From Candidatus Fermentithermobacillaceae bacterium (GTDB lineage Bacteria; Bacillota; Sulfobacillia; Fermentithermobacillales; DUSS01): a stretch of 64,000 bases of DNA. Under the pieces are notes generated by a model. That model was not told the origin of the DNA. It saw only the letters and a list, made by a program, of their open reading frames with translations, and ran no database searches. The DNA is taken from positions 29,953 through 93,952 of the forward strand of contig DYEQ01000072.1 in the NCBI GenBank assembly GCA_020725645.1, in the 5' to 3' direction. The translations under genes were made by a program, and so were the position numbers. Shown piece after piece: positions 1-8,761 of this stretch. Within the stretch, counting starts at the first letter, position 1. Each line of letters starts with the position of its first letter.

Positions 1-144
1 AAGCGTGGTGCCCTTCGTCGAGACCGCGCCGAACCACCGGATATCTCCTACCCTTGAATACTCTCTCCCGTAACCGAAGACGCCCGATGCAGCTATCAAC
101 GGATTCTTGAGCTTCAGGTCACCCAGACGAACTCCGAGGTCCAA
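1..144 (-). CDS. pyrD: Dihydroorotate dehydrogenase catalytic subunit, N-terminal part (cut by window edge)
   Basis: Class 1B dihydroorotate dehydrogenase, which oxidises dihydroorotate to orotate in the cytosol and hands electrons to PyrK. Only the first 48 codons are present. They include KNPLIAASGVFGYG, the usual first strand of the FMN-binding barrel in this family. No ATG fits. A TTG at 142-144 lies about 8 bases after a GGAGGG that sits inside the last codons of pyrK, so I take TTG as the start. The 4-base gap to pyrK suggests translational coupling, as expected for a heterotetrameric PyrD-PyrK enzyme. The family call rests on a short stretch plus operon position. Confidence 0.85.
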   Translation of the reverse strand, partial: MDLGVRLGDLKLKNPLIAASGVFGYGREYSRVGDIRWFGAVSTKGTTL

Positions 145-148
145 CCAT

Positions 149-1078
149 TCATCCCTCCAGATCGACGTCTTCGGCAGAAAACACCGGACCGTCGAGGCAC
201 ACATGGAAGTACGAATCTCCAGCCCGGATGGATGACCGGCCTGTATAACTGCCTCCGGGGCCCGGCTGTTCGACGGAATCCACCGGGTTTTTAGATTTAA
301 ACCCGCCGGCACGCCGAACCGCGCAACCGCGGCACAATCCGAGGCCGCACGCCATCCTCTCTTCCAGGGAGACGTATAGCGGAATCCTCGCGGACGTCGT
401 TATAGCTTTCACTGCCGAGAGCATGCGTTTGGGGCCGCAAGCGAACACCAGGATGCTCGGCTGGCCTGAAACCCGCGTTAGGCAATCCTCGAGGAGACCG
501 GTAACCAGGCCCTTTTTACCGTAGCTTCCGTCCTCCGTTGAAACCTGCACGGCCACCCCGGGGATCTCTTGCGTCAGGCGGTCCACAGGGTACATCGAAT
601 CTTTGTCTTTTACACCGTAGAGGAGCGAAATAGATGCCCTCGGGTTTTCCTTGAAGCTCTCTAGGCAAACGAAGGGCATCGGGGCGATGCCGGTTCCCCC
701 GGCTACCAGTATAAGGTGCTTAAATCGCCCGGGTCGAAAACCGTTTCCGAGCGCTCCAAGCAGGTTCACCGTCTCGCCCGGTCTCCACCGGCTCATAAGC
801 TCCGTCCCGTATCCCACCCGGGCCCAGAGGATTCCCACCGTTCCACGGTTCCTGTCGACGCGAGCAATGGAAAAGGGCCTCCGTAAAAACGGGTCTCGCC
901 CGGCACTTACTTTCACGCCGATGAACTGGGCAGGCCGAGCTTCCAACGCCAACTCGGGGGCGCGGAAAACGGTCTCGTACAATCCGAGCGAGATCGCTTC
1001 GTTGGAGAGCACCTCGGCATCAACAAGGACGGGTCTCGGTTCTTCGGCTTGCGGCCCAACGGGTCCATCTTGACTCAT
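149..1078 (-). CDS. pyrK: Dihydroorotate dehydrogenase electron transfer subunit PyrK
   Basis: Flavin and iron-sulfur subunit that passes electrons from PyrD to NAD+ in pyrimidine synthesis. The 309-residue protein shows the FAD-binding RPFSI motif near residue 67, a nucleotide-binding GGTGIAPM near 126, and a C-terminal cysteine group (CGLGLCRGC, then HVCLDGPVF) that fits the 2Fe-2S site of the family. It is somewhat longer than typical PyrK (about 255-265 residues) because of a Pro/Glu-rich N-terminus and a loop before the last cysteine. It lies 24 bases after pyrC and 4 bases before pyrD. Start ATG at 1078 follows a GAGGGG-like ribosome site at some distance. Confidence 0.93.
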   Translation of the reverse strand: MSQDGPVGPQAEEPRPVLVDAEVLSNEAISLGLYETVFRAPELALEARPAQFIGVKVSAGRDPFLRRPFSIARVDRNRGTVGILWARVGYGTELMSRWRPGETVNLLGALGNGFRPGRFKHLILVAGGTGIAPMPFVCLESFKENPRASISLLYGVKDKDSMYPVDRLTQEIPGVAVQVSTEDGSYGKKGLVTGLLEDCLTRVSGQPSILVFACGPKRMLSAVKAITTSARIPLYVSLEERMACGLGLCRGCAVRRAGGFKSKNPVDSVEQPGPGGSYTGRSSIRAGDSYFHVCLDGPVFSAEDVDLEG

Positions 1079-1102
1079 ATCCGGATAACCCCTCGATTCG
1101 GT

Positions 1103-2431
1103 TTAATCTCCCCGGTTTATTAACACCCGGTTTTTCATCTTGATTTCGCCACCGACGATGGTCGCCCAGGGCGCCCCGGTCAACCTCCATCCGCCGAAAG
1201 GTGTGTTTTTCCCCTTGGATTCAAATTTCCTGGGATCCACTGCGAACTCGAGTTCAGGATCGATGATGGTGATGTCCGCGGCATCCCCTGGGGAAAGCCG
1301 ACCACCGGGCACTCCCAGTATTTTTGCGGGATTGATGCTGAAGAGTTCCGCCAGCCGCGACCAGCTGATTATCCCCGGAATCACGAACCTGTCGACTATG
1401 AGAGCCACTTCCGTTTCCAGGCCGGAAATGCCGAAGGACGCGAAATCGAATTCCACCCATTTATCGTCCAGGTGGTGTGGGGCATGGTCTGAGGCGATGG
1501 CGTCTATAGTACCGTCCTTTAAGGCCTCCATGAGGGCTTTAACGTCCTCCTCCGACCCAAGAGGGGGATTTACCTTGGTATTCGTATCGTACCCCGAGGA
1601 CTTCACAATTTCGTCGGTGAGGATGAGGTGATGAGGAGTGACGTCGATGGTTACGTCGACACCCCTTTCCCTGAACCACCTGACAAGCTCGAGCGAACCC
1701 TTGGTTGAAAGATGCGTAAGGTGGAGCTTCCCTCCGGTAAGTCCGCCGATGAGGAGGTCTCTTGCGACCACGATGGTTTCAGCTTCGTCGGGAATCCCTC
1801 TGAAACCGGCTATAGTAGACACCGGTCCCTGATTCATCTGCCCACCTTCGGAGAGCGTCAAGTCTTCGGGGTGGTCGATGAGGACGGCGCCGAAGGATTT
1901 CAGGTACAACAGCGCACAACGCAGTACCTCCGCAGTGGATACCGGCGAACCGTCGTCGGAGAAAGCTAAGGCCCCGGCCTCCAGCATCTCGCCCATCTCA
2001 GCTAGTTCCTTGCCCTGCCTGCCCTTGGTCACAGCTCCTACCGGGTATACTCTCACCCACCCTCTGGCCCGCGCGGCGTCCAACACGTACCGGACCGTAG
2101 CTTCGTTATCGCATGGGGGCTCCGTATTGGGCATGGCGGCCACCGCAGTAAATCCCCCCATCGCCGCAGCCCTCGTTCCGCTCTCTATATCCTCCTTTTG
2201 CTCAAAACCCGGCTCGCGCAGGTGGACGTGCATGTCGATGAAACCGGGCATCACTATCTTGCCTGAAGCGTCCAGCACCTCTACCTCTTTCTTGCCTTCG
2301 CCTCTTTCGTTCAGGCCTTTCCCGACCGCTTTGATTTTCCCTTCGGAAACGAGGACGTCGAGGACATCATCGACGGAGTTCGCAGGATCTACTACTCTGC
2401 CTCCTTTGATGAGAAGGTCTTTCGTCATCAT
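1103..2431 (-). CDS. pyrC: Dihydroorotase
   Basis: Zinc amidohydrolase that cyclises carbamoyl-aspartate to dihydroorotate. The 442-residue length suits type I dihydroorotase. The metal-binding HVHLREPG motif is near residue 68, followed by [16 protein letters not shown]; a later histidine lies in HLTHLST, and the conserved aspartate is in IASDHAPHH near residue 312. The start overlaps the pyrB stop (ATGATG, with TGA of pyrB inside), so the two are translationally coupled. The ribosome site GGGAGGTAAG lies in the pyrB tail. A second ATG one codon on could also serve as start. Confidence 0.95.
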   Translation of the reverse strand: MMTKDLLIKGGRVVDPANSVDDVLDVLVSEGKIKAVGKGLNERGEGKKEVEVLDASGKIVMPGFIDMHVHLREPGFEQKEDIESGTRAAAMGGFTAVAAMPNTEPPCDNEATVRYVLDAARARGWVRVYPVGAVTKGRQGKELAEMGEMLEAGALAFSDDGSPVSTAEVLRCALLYLKSFGAVLIDHPEDLTLSEGGQMNQGPVSTIAGFRGIPDEAETIVVARDLLIGGLTGGKLHLTHLSTKGSLELVRWFRERGVDVTIDVTPHHLILTDEIVKSSGYDTNTKVNPPLGSEEDVKALMEALKDGTIDAIASDHAPHHLDDKWVEFDFASFGISGLETEVALIVDRFVIPGIISWSRLAELFSINPAKILGVPGGRLSPGDAADITIIDPELEFAVDPRKFESKGKNTPFGGWRLTGAPWATIVGGEIKMKNRVLINRGD

Positions 2432-3351
2432 TCCTTACCTCCCAGGATGAGATAGAGGATGGCCATGCGCACGGCGACGCCGTTGGTGACTTGTTCGAGG
2501 ATAACCGATTGAGGAGAATCCGCCACATCCGTAGAAATCTCGATGCCCCGGTTCATGGGCCCGGGATGCATCACCAGCGCATCGTCTTTGGCCAACCGGA
2601 GCCTCTCCCGGTCCAAACCAAAGAAGTCGTGGTATTCCCGCTTCGAAGGAAACAGCCCAGACTTTTGTCTCTCCAGCTGGAGTCTTAGGCAATACACTAC
2701 ATCCGCTCTTTCGATGGCGCCCTCAGGCCGGGAGTGGACTTTTACCCCGAGGGTTTCGGCGTAAGGTGGGATGAGCGTCGCGGGCCCAGCGATGTGCACT
2801 TCAGCCCCCAGCTTTCGGAGGCCCCACGTGAGAGACCGGGCTACCCTGCTGTGAAGGACATCCCCTAGAATCGCTACTTTGAGTCCCTTAATCCTGGACT
2901 TGTACTCGAGGATCGTGAATATATCCAAAAGCCCCTGGGTTGGGTGTTCGTGCATCCCGTCTCCGGCGTTGATGACGGGTACGTCCAGGACCTTGGCGAG
3001 GAAATGACATGAACCCGAGACGGAGTGCCTCATTATCACCACGTCCGTCCCCATAACCTCGATATTGCGAGCGGTGTCCGCCAGCGTTTCGCCTTTTTGC
3101 ATCGCCGAGGTGCTGGTCGCGATGGAGACGGTATCTGCGGACATATACTTTGCGGCCAGTTCGAAAGAAGTCCGTGTCCTGGTGGAAGGCTCGTAAAACA
3201 AGGTGCACACCACTTTGCCCCGAAGAGTGGGCACCTTCTTGATGGGTCTTGCCAGTATCTCTTTGAGAGACTGAGCGGTGGATAAAACGAGTTCTATGTC
3301 TTCTGTACTCAATTCCTCCAGGCTCAAGAGGTCTTTGCCCTTCAACGACAA
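2428..3351 (-). CDS. pyrB: Aspartate carbamoyltransferase catalytic subunit
   Basis: Condenses carbamoyl phosphate with aspartate, the first committed step of pyrimidine synthesis. With the TTG start chosen here it has 307 residues, normal for the family. Carbamoyl-phosphate motif [13 protein letters not shown] is near residue 50, HPTQGLLD near 131 and the C-terminal HPGPMNRG near 262. The open frame runs upstream to an ATG at 3441, but that would add 30 unrelated residues; the TTG at 3351 sits 7 bases after GGAGG. No pyrI-like regulatory chain is seen. It lies 143 bases downstream of pyrR. Confidence 0.95.
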   Translation of the reverse strand: MSLKGKDLLSLEELSTEDIELVLSTAQSLKEILARPIKKVPTLRGKVVCTLFYEPSTRTRTSFELAAKYMSADTVSIATSTSAMQKGETLADTARNIEVMGTDVVIMRHSVSGSCHFLAKVLDVPVINAGDGMHEHPTQGLLDIFTILEYKSRIKGLKVAILGDVLHSRVARSLTWGLRKLGAEVHIAGPATLIPPYAETLGVKVHSRPEGAIERADVVYCLRLQLERQKSGLFPSKREYHDFFGLDRERLRLAKDDALVMHPGPMNRGIEISTDVADSPQSVILEQVTNGVAVRMAILYLILGGKE

Positions 3352-3494
3352 ACCACGTCCCTCCCTATTTGATGATGTTGGACGCAAGCTGCCTGGATGC
3401 TCGCCCTGACGCTCCCAAGCACCGGTTTGACCACAATACATTCGCCAGATCTTCGGGCGTTCTGCACGGGAATCCGCCCGGGTCGCCGCCAGCC

Positions 3495-4208
<714 letters not shown>

Positions 4209-4237
4209 TTAAAGGCGTGTAAAGCTCGTCCAGGTAC

Positions 4238-4266
4238 ACAATACACCAAGGATTCAAACGAGTCAA
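4238..4266 (-). promoter_or_regulatory. Sigma-A type promoter of the pyr operon
   Basis: Minus-strand TTGACT (-35, 4261-4266), a 17-base spacer, then TATTGT (-10, 4238-4243). Transcription would start near 4231, giving a leader of about 170 bases that contains the PyrR loop and the terminator. Confidence 0.7.
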
Positions 4267-4305
4267 CGGAATCCTCAAAGCAGGCCGTGTCAACACTGAT
4301 ACAGT

Positions 4306-4687
4306 ATGCTTGTTCTCGCATGCATCGGGGGGATAACGTTAGGCCTGGAGGTGGCTTTGGTTCTGGATGTGCATTAACTGTTTTCTTCTGGCTGTAGCGG
4401 TCGGTTCAATAAACCTCGCAGCATCAGTCTGGATCAACGACTATTCATCTGGGGTTCGCATATTGCTGGCGGTAGTGGTGGGCCTGTTCTTCGCGGATCT
4501 CGGCATAAGAATTGCAGACTCCCCTTATACCGCGAGGTTTTTCAACCCGTTTTCGCATTACGACCCGGCGTACGCCATAAAGAACGGCGGCATGCCCGCT
4601 GGCAGCCTGTTGACATTGCTCCTCATGAGCGCTGTATCTCTCATCGTTGCAGTTAAGAAGTTCGAAGAGAAACAGATGGAGACCTGA
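4306..4687 (+). pseudogene. ABC-2 type permease remnant (C-terminal part, frameshifted)
   Basis: From ATG 4306 a hydrophobic frame (LGLEVALVLDV) runs to a TAA near 4377; a second frame continues from about 4367 with several membrane segments and ends at 4687. Read together, with one shift near 4370, they look like the last part of an ABC-2 family permease, including the internal FNPFSHYDPAYA-type loop before the final helix. No ATPase gene is adjacent. The neighbour is a YtrA-type GntR regulator, a family that usually controls ABC-2 exporters, which supports the reading. The family call is from hydropathy, loop pattern and context. Confidence 0.55.
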
Positions 4688-4866
4688 TGGAGTGTTTCGC
4701 CCGTATGCTCGTTGAACTCGAGAAATTGATCAGGGAGATGCCGCCGTCGGTACAGGCCCCCATGGGTGGTCAGGGTATATTCAGCATGGGTACTTTCGAG
4801 GGATACATTGAACAAGTGGTGTACAGTGGCTTTGTCCAACTGTGGCGTTCGAGAGAAAGGAGATAG
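4687..4866 (+). pseudogene. Fragment of a second ABC-2 type permease
   Basis: A 59-codon frame whose ATG overlaps the stop of the preceding remnant (TGATG). It encodes LEKLIREMPPSVQAPMGG and FEGYIEQVVYSGF, resembling the extracellular stretch after the first membrane helix of ABC-2 permeases. It lacks the first helix and stops after FVQLWRS, so it cannot be a working permease. It ends just before the GntR gene, whose ribosome site AAGGAG overlaps its last codons. Confidence 0.4.
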
Positions 4867-4880
4867 CTGCTTAACATTTG

Positions 4881-5276
4881 ATGTGGCTGCATATCGATCA
4901 TTCCGGCGGAACGCCTATATACCGTCAGATCGCTGACCAAATAAGGCAGGCGGTGGCAGGAGGGATTTTGCGTCCCGGTGACCGCTTGCCCTCGGTCCGC
5001 GATCTTGCCGTTCACCTGACGATCAATCCGAACACTATGGTTAGAGCCTACCAGGAATTAGAGAAAGATGGGTTGATCGAGACAGCCAGGGGTAGAGGAG
5101 TGTTTGTGTCCTGCCGCGCCACCGACGTCGAACCTGACGAAAGAGTCCAGAGAATAGCTCCCGTCCTGGATAGGCTGGTGGCAGAGGCGTACCTGCTGGG
5201 GATCGGCGAAAACGAACTGTTGGAGCTCGTCAGAGACAAACTCAGGGAGCGGGGGGGTTTGCTGCCGTATGAGTGA
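4881..5276 (+). CDS. GntR family (YtrA subfamily) transcriptional regulator
   Basis: Small winged-helix repressor of 131 residues, the size of the YtrA subfamily, which lacks a large effector domain and usually controls ABC exporters. The GntR signature is clear: PIYRQIADQIRQAVAGG, PGDRLPSVRDLAVHL, then NPNTMVRAYQELEKDGLIE with the RGRGVFV wing. The ATG at 4881 is preferred; a TTG three bases earlier is also possible, and the AAGGAG at about 4857 is rather far. Its likely target operon here is the ABC-2 gene pair immediately upstream, now broken. Confidence 0.88.
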   Translation: MWLHIDHSGGTPIYRQIADQIRQAVAGGILRPGDRLPSVRDLAVHLTINPNTMVRAYQELEKDGLIETARGRGVFVSCRATDVEPDERVQRIAPVLDRLVAEAYLLGIGENELLELVRDKLRERGGLLPYE

Positions 5277-5371
5277 GGCAGCTGTCTTGTTTTCAGGGAT
5301 TGTTAAGGAAAGGGTCTGGTCAAGTCTTGCGCGGAACTGAATCCGCATATTAAGACCGAGGCGGTCGACAC

Positions 5372-5620
5372 TTACGTCGCCTGTTTAAGCTGCCGATGAA
5401 CTCGATGGTGGTCAAGCGCTTTTTCCGCCTCAGGCAGGAGCTTCTGGTAGTTTAGCGTCCGCTTATCAAGGTCTTCTCTCCAGAACACGTCCACCCTGCG
5501 GTCCCGGGCCGGAGCCCCATATATGGCGCCAAGAAAGGGTCCCAAGACCCTCTTGGCGTTCTCACTGGCCTCGGTCGTCCGGGTCTTTACCACGCAGTAG
5601 TAGCCTCGTCCCAACGCCAC
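5372..5620 (-). CDS. Hypothetical protein or gene fragment
   Basis: An 82-codon frame starting with GTG, with a GGGAGG about 14 bases upstream. The product is rich in Arg, Lys and Glu and has no signal or membrane segment; I do not recognise a family. An overlapping frame just upstream (5570-5625) encodes a sensible-looking peptide as well, so this may be the tail of a longer broken gene. It lies alone between two plus-strand genes. Confidence 0.25.
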   Translation of the reverse strand: MALGRGYYCVVKTRTTEASENAKRVLGPFLGAIYGAPARDRRVDVFWREDLDKRTLNYQKLLPEAEKALDHHRVHRQLKQAT

Positions 5621-5680
5621 CCGCGTTGCTTGAGACCTCCCGGATTGTCTGTCGGGTTTAGAGACTGTTTCGGCCTCTTC

Positions 5681-5731
5681 ACAGTATTTTCAAGGTATCT
5701 TGAAAGTATCTTGACACTTTGTACGTATACT
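5681..5731 (+). promoter_or_regulatory. Three tandem 11-bp repeats and a -10 box ahead of the Spy-like gene
   Basis: Three adjacent 11-mers: ACAGTATTTTC (5681-5691), AAGGTATCTTG (5692-5702), AAAGTATCTTG (5703-5713). TATACT follows at 5726-5731. A TTGACA at 5711-5716 is only 9 bases from TATACT, so this is not a standard -35. Repeats of 11 bp ending about 12 bases before a -10 box are the layout of OmpR/PhoB-type activator sites. The Spy-like gene starts about 85 bases further on. Reading as a two-component target is inference. Confidence 0.5.
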
Positions 5732-5815
5732 TCCTGGTAGGAAAGCGCGGTCATTCAAGTCTCGCGCGGGTCGGTTGCTCGTACTAGCAATCAACAATTG
5801 AGGAGGAGGATGTTT

Positions 5816-6310
5816 ATGAAAAGGGCAGCCGTCGTAGCACTAGTGGTACTCTTTGCGTTGGGGTTTGCAGGACCTGCCTTGGCCAAAGGTTTTGGAGAGC
5901 GTGCTTTCTGTAGTGGCTTCTTTGGCAGGGATCCTGCTGCGTTAGCTGAGGTCATCGCGGGGTTGGGGTTGAGCGATGACCAGGTAGCAAAGATACAGGC
6001 GCTCCAGAAAGATGCATATGAAAAACTCCAGAGTATGCGGGAGACCATGTGGAAAAAGCAGCAAGAGCTCATGACCTTGCTGTGGCAGAAAAACCCCGAC
6101 AAGAACGCCATTTCTGCCAAATGGGAGGAACTGCGTGAGCTTCGTCAGCAGATGAACGATGTAATGCAGGAACTCCGACACCAAATGCGTAGCATCCTAT
6201 CGGAAGAGCAGCTGAATAAGTTGCAGCAAAGTCGGCCTTGCGGGAAAGGCCGGTGGGGAGCTAACCGTGCTGGCCGTCAAGCGAGAAAAGTTCCCGGTTC
6301 CACCTTGTAA
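5816..6310 (+). CDS. Spy/CpxP-like secreted protein (LTXXQ-type, periplasmic heavy-metal/stress family)
   Basis: Exported helical protein of 164 residues. From the ATG at 5816 the first 23 residues form a signal peptide (MKRAAVVALVVLFALGFAGPALA, cleaved after ALA). The mature part is largely alpha-helical: GLGLSDDQVAKIQALQKDAYEKL then a long Lys/Gln/Glu-rich helix and LSEEQLNKLQQ, which mirrors the paired LTXXQ motifs of the Spy/CpxP family. The tail is basic. AGGAGGAGG lies just upstream; an ATG two codons earlier overlaps that site and is less likely. Family members act as chaperone-like or metal-responsive envelope proteins; the substrate here is unknown. Confidence 0.75.
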   Translation: MKRAAVVALVVLFALGFAGPALAKGFGERAFCSGFFGRDPAALAEVIAGLGLSDDQVAKIQALQKDAYEKLQSMRETMWKKQQELMTLLWQKNPDKNAISAKWEELRELRQQMNDVMQELRHQMRSILSEEQLNKLQQSRPCGKGRWGANRAGRQARKVPGSTL

Positions 6311-6346
6311 GCAATAACAACTACTAGTGTTTCGAACTAGCAACGC

Positions 6347-6377
6347 ATGGCGGTGAGGTCCTATGCCTCACCGCCAT
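6347..6377 (+). terminator. Strong 12-bp hairpin after the Spy-like gene
   Basis: ATGGCGGTGAGG pairs with CCTCACCGCCAT around a 7-base loop, 37 bases after the Spy-like stop codon. There is no T-run on either strand, so it may be a weak terminator or an mRNA-stabilising hairpin. It overlaps the end of the minus-strand remnant at 6361-6533. Confidence 0.4.
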
Positions 6378-6533
6378 ATCTGCCCTCAGTCTTGTCAACA
6401 AGGTTCGCAAGCTCCTCTAGAACCTCATGCCTCCGCTTGATGTTGGTCACCACGAAGACATCCCTGATTAGGCTTTCATGAGGATCAATGATAACTTCGC
6501 CGCTGCCCTTGGCTCGGTGAATCGGGCGAGATT
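6361..6533 (-). pseudogene. C-terminal remnant of an unidentified protein
   Basis: An open minus-strand stretch of about 56 codons with protein-like composition (GEVIIDPHES, FVVTNIKRRHEVLEELANLV) ending in TAG at 6361. It begins right after an in-frame TAA and has no start codon. The same frame looks coding before that TAA as well (YLIATFFLEVAQVLF). I take it as the tail of a broken gene. No family recognised. Confidence 0.3.
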
Positions 6534-6658
6534 AAAACAATACTTGTGCCACCTCCAGGAAGAAGGTGGCGATGAGATAGACCCGGCCCTCGCCCCCTGC
6601 GTCAGAGACGTACTCCTGAACTACGACCGGTGCGAGGTGGTACTGGCTTTCCATATGG

Positions 6659-6743
6659 TGGTGTCGGGAGCGGGACTTGAACCCGCACGGCTGTCGCCAT
6701 ACGCCCCTCAAACGTACGCGTCTGCCAATTCCGCCATCCCGAC
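6659..6743 (-). tRNA. tRNA-Leu (anticodon GAG), CCA encoded
   Basis: Minus-strand 85-base tRNA. Acceptor strands GTCGGGA and TCCCGAC pair fully, followed by discriminator A and encoded CCA. The D-arm starts with TGGCGGAATTGG, typical for leucine tRNA; the anticodon stem TACGT/GCGTA encloses TTGAGGG, giving GAG. A long variable arm and the GGTTCAAGTCC T-arm follow. Reads CTC and CTT codons. Confidence 0.95.
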
Positions 6744-6767
6744 ACCTGGGGGTATCCTGCACCAGTA

Positions 6768-6796
6768 AGTATAGACTGAGGTGCGCCAGCTGTCAA
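6768..6796 (-). promoter_or_regulatory. Promoter of tRNA-Leu
   Basis: Minus-strand consensus TTGACA (6791-6796), 17-base spacer, TATACT (6768-6773), 25 bases upstream of the tRNA 5' end. Confidence 0.85.
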
Positions 6797-6820
6797 ATCA
6801 AACGAGGCTCGGGAGTTCGT

Positions 6821-7453
6821 ATGCGTAGGTTCATCTCCGTGGGTCCAGTCGGACACAACCTGCCGACCACCGGCACACGCTTTACATTTTCCGCCCGTAT
6901 CATGACATGCGATCGCCCGCTTACAGGCGATGCCTTCGTTGCACTCTTAAAAGGGGGTCCCGACGTGTACGTTCTAGCTGAGCTCTACTGCGAAAACACG
7001 GTGTTCTTTGACGACACCTCTTTTTTGGAAATGAGTCTTGAGAGGAACGGCGTCCCCTTGGAAGATACCCTGGGACACGACCGGTTTCTCTTTAATGGGG
7101 CCGCCCTTCCTGGAAGGAGGGTAGGAGCTACGGGAAGAGCTTGCCGTCACGGAATGAACGAGCTTACCTCCGGAATAGGCCTGGGAAACCTCGACGTTCC
7201 AGGCGGTCACGCGGTTTCGATAGGCCTCGATATGTCCGATGAGCTCAAACTCCGGGTGCGAACCAACCTCGTACTGGATCCCGGCGTGTTCGCCAAGGTT
7301 TTCTCGATCCGCCTGGAACTCGGCAACTCCTGGTTTGATATCCCACTGGGCAGGCCCGACGTGGAGATCGAGTGGGTAGGCCGGGGTGAGTATCTCGTAT
7401 CCCTGGAACGCTTTCTGGTCGAGGCGTTTAAACGACACCGCCTGCACGCTTGA
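6821..7453 (+). CDS. Conserved-looking hypothetical protein
   Basis: A 210-residue soluble protein without signal peptide or membrane helix. Start ATG at 6821 has GGGAG five bases before it. The frame is open further upstream only through the tRNA-Leu gene, so the longer version is rejected. The sequence is rich in predicted beta strands (VYVLAELYCENTVFF, KVFSIRLELGNSWFDIPLG) with alternating polar and hydrophobic residues and few charged repeats. I do not recognise a family. It stands alone and ends at a two-way terminator shared with the gene at 7577. Confidence 0.6.
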   Translation: MRRFISVGPVGHNLPTTGTRFTFSARIMTCDRPLTGDAFVALLKGGPDVYVLAELYCENTVFFDDTSFLEMSLERNGVPLEDTLGHDRFLFNGAALPGRRVGATGRACRHGMNELTSGIGLGNLDVPGGHAVSIGLDMSDELKLRVRTNLVLDPGVFAKVFSIRLELGNSWFDIPLGRPDVEIEWVGRGEYLVSLERFLVEAFKRHRLHA

Positions 7454-7503
7454 TTGTAGGTTAAGCAGTTACATGACCTGCGGTATGCCGAACGGCAAAC
7501 CGA

Positions 7504-7530
7504 GAGGAGGGGGTCAAGCACCCCCTCCTC
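7504..7530. terminator. Bidirectional terminator between convergent genes
   Basis: GAGGAGGGGGT pairs with ACCCCCTCCTC around CAAGC. CTTTCCC follows on the plus strand. It lies 50 bases after the hypothetical gene ending at 7453 and 46 bases past the stop of the minus-strand gene ending at 7577. Confidence 0.65.
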
Positions 7531-7576
7531 CTTTCCCGGAACAACCGTCGGCCCTCGGCCGGTCCAGGACTTTCAA

Positions 7577-8662
7577 CTAGATGAGCAGCGGCGTAATGAC
7601 CAACGCCATGAATATCGCCGAGATGATACGTATCACCATGCCGAGCACAGCTGCGCCCATCGCTTCCAGTCCGCTCAAATCCGAAGCCTGGCTCCAGACG
7701 GCGGGGATCTGTCCGAAGATCACCTGAAGCGGGAATCCAGAGGCAGCCAGGATGAACGAACCGACAACCATCCTCGGGTCCACGCCTGCGGCCATGTCCT
7801 TGAGGGTCGCCATGGCAAGCGTCGGCGAAGCCAGGACGGAAAGCAAGCCTGTCTTTGGCTCTATGGAGACAGCTTGCAGAACCGAGCCCATTCCCGACTC
7901 GATCGCTTTCCACACCCCGATGTAATCCAGAGCGCCGATGAAGGCGAACACGACGGCAGCGGCGGGGATGAGCAGAAGGAACATGAGCTCCGCACCCTCT
8001 CTGGCTCCGCCGAAAATCGTGTCCATTATCTTCGTGGTCGGGGTCATCCGGGGGATGTCGCCGAACTCAACGGGCTTAGTGTTCCTCCAGATGGTCTTGG
8101 AGAGAATCAACGGAACGACGATCAAGGGCAAGAACAATCCGACGATGATCACGGGAAAAGCCCACACTTTGGCTGTGCTGAGAGCAATCAAGCCCAGCAT
8201 AAAAGTGGAGAAAGACTGCTGGGATTGGACCATCGTGCAAATCGCGATTTTCTGCTCATCCTTCGTAGCCTTGGCCTTCTTCAACACGGGTCCGCTGATA
8301 CGCCCGGCTGCGTTAATGTCGCCGAGGATGTTGTAAACGCCCGGAACCACTACGGCCGGGTTCACCCCAATGAGTTTTGCAAGGGGCATGAAAACTCGGA
8401 GAAGAGCGTCGGTGAGCCCCAACCTCTCGAGGATACGCCCGGTCATGACGGAACAAATGATAGCCGTGCCTAGAGTTCCAACCAGGTACACGTTGGATAC
8501 GATACTCTTCGCTCTGTTAACCATGGCGTCAAAGACCCCGCCGATAAATCCGGGGTTGACGAAGAGCCCTATGAGCGAAAGCACGAGCACGACGAGACCT
8601 ACTATCTCGACCCGCGAAAGCTTCCTGTGAGTCTTCTCGTTGGTCGCAACCTGCGTACTCAC
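7577..8662 (-). CDS. Nucleoside-recognition (gate) domain membrane transporter
   Basis: Integral membrane protein of 361 residues with two gate-domain halves and about eight to ten helices. The first half has VYLVGTLGTAIICSVMTGRIL and GVNPAVVVPGVYNILGDINAAG; the second begins with GGAREGAELMFLLLIPAAAVVF. Gate-domain proteins include SpoIIIAA-associated SpmA/SpmB-like and nucleoside- or metal-transport relatives; the substrate is not deducible here. GTG start at 8662 with AGGAGGTACTGCA just upstream. It is the last gene of a minus-strand unit after the Nif3-like and FAD genes, with a 99-base gap. Co-location suggests it moves the substrate or product of those enzymes. Confidence 0.8.
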   Translation of the reverse strand: MSTQVATNEKTHRKLSRVEIVGLVVLVLSLIGLFVNPGFIGGVFDAMVNRAKSIVSNVYLVGTLGTAIICSVMTGRILERLGLTDALLRVFMPLAKLIGVNPAVVVPGVYNILGDINAAGRISGPVLKKAKATKDEQKIAICTMVQSQQSFSTFMLGLIALSTAKVWAFPVIIVGLFLPLIVVPLILSKTIWRNTKPVEFGDIPRMTPTTKIMDTIFGGAREGAELMFLLLIPAAAVVFAFIGALDYIGVWKAIESGMGSVLQAVSIEPKTGLLSVLASPTLAMATLKDMAAGVDPRMVVGSFILAASGFPLQVIFGQIPAVWSQASDLSGLEAMGAAVLGMVIRIISAIFMALVITPLLI

Positions 8663-8761
8663 TGCAGTACCTCCTTTTCGATTGATTTTGATGCTCTTTG
8701 CCTTTTTCTTAATGTCCTCAGTGCGTACGGTGACCGGCCCATCTGCGACCGGTCGCTTCCC

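Noticed and set aside
6677..6820. Longer start for the hypothetical gene at 6821
   Set aside because: It would translate through the tRNA-Leu gene and its promoter; the ATG at 6821 has a good ribosome site.
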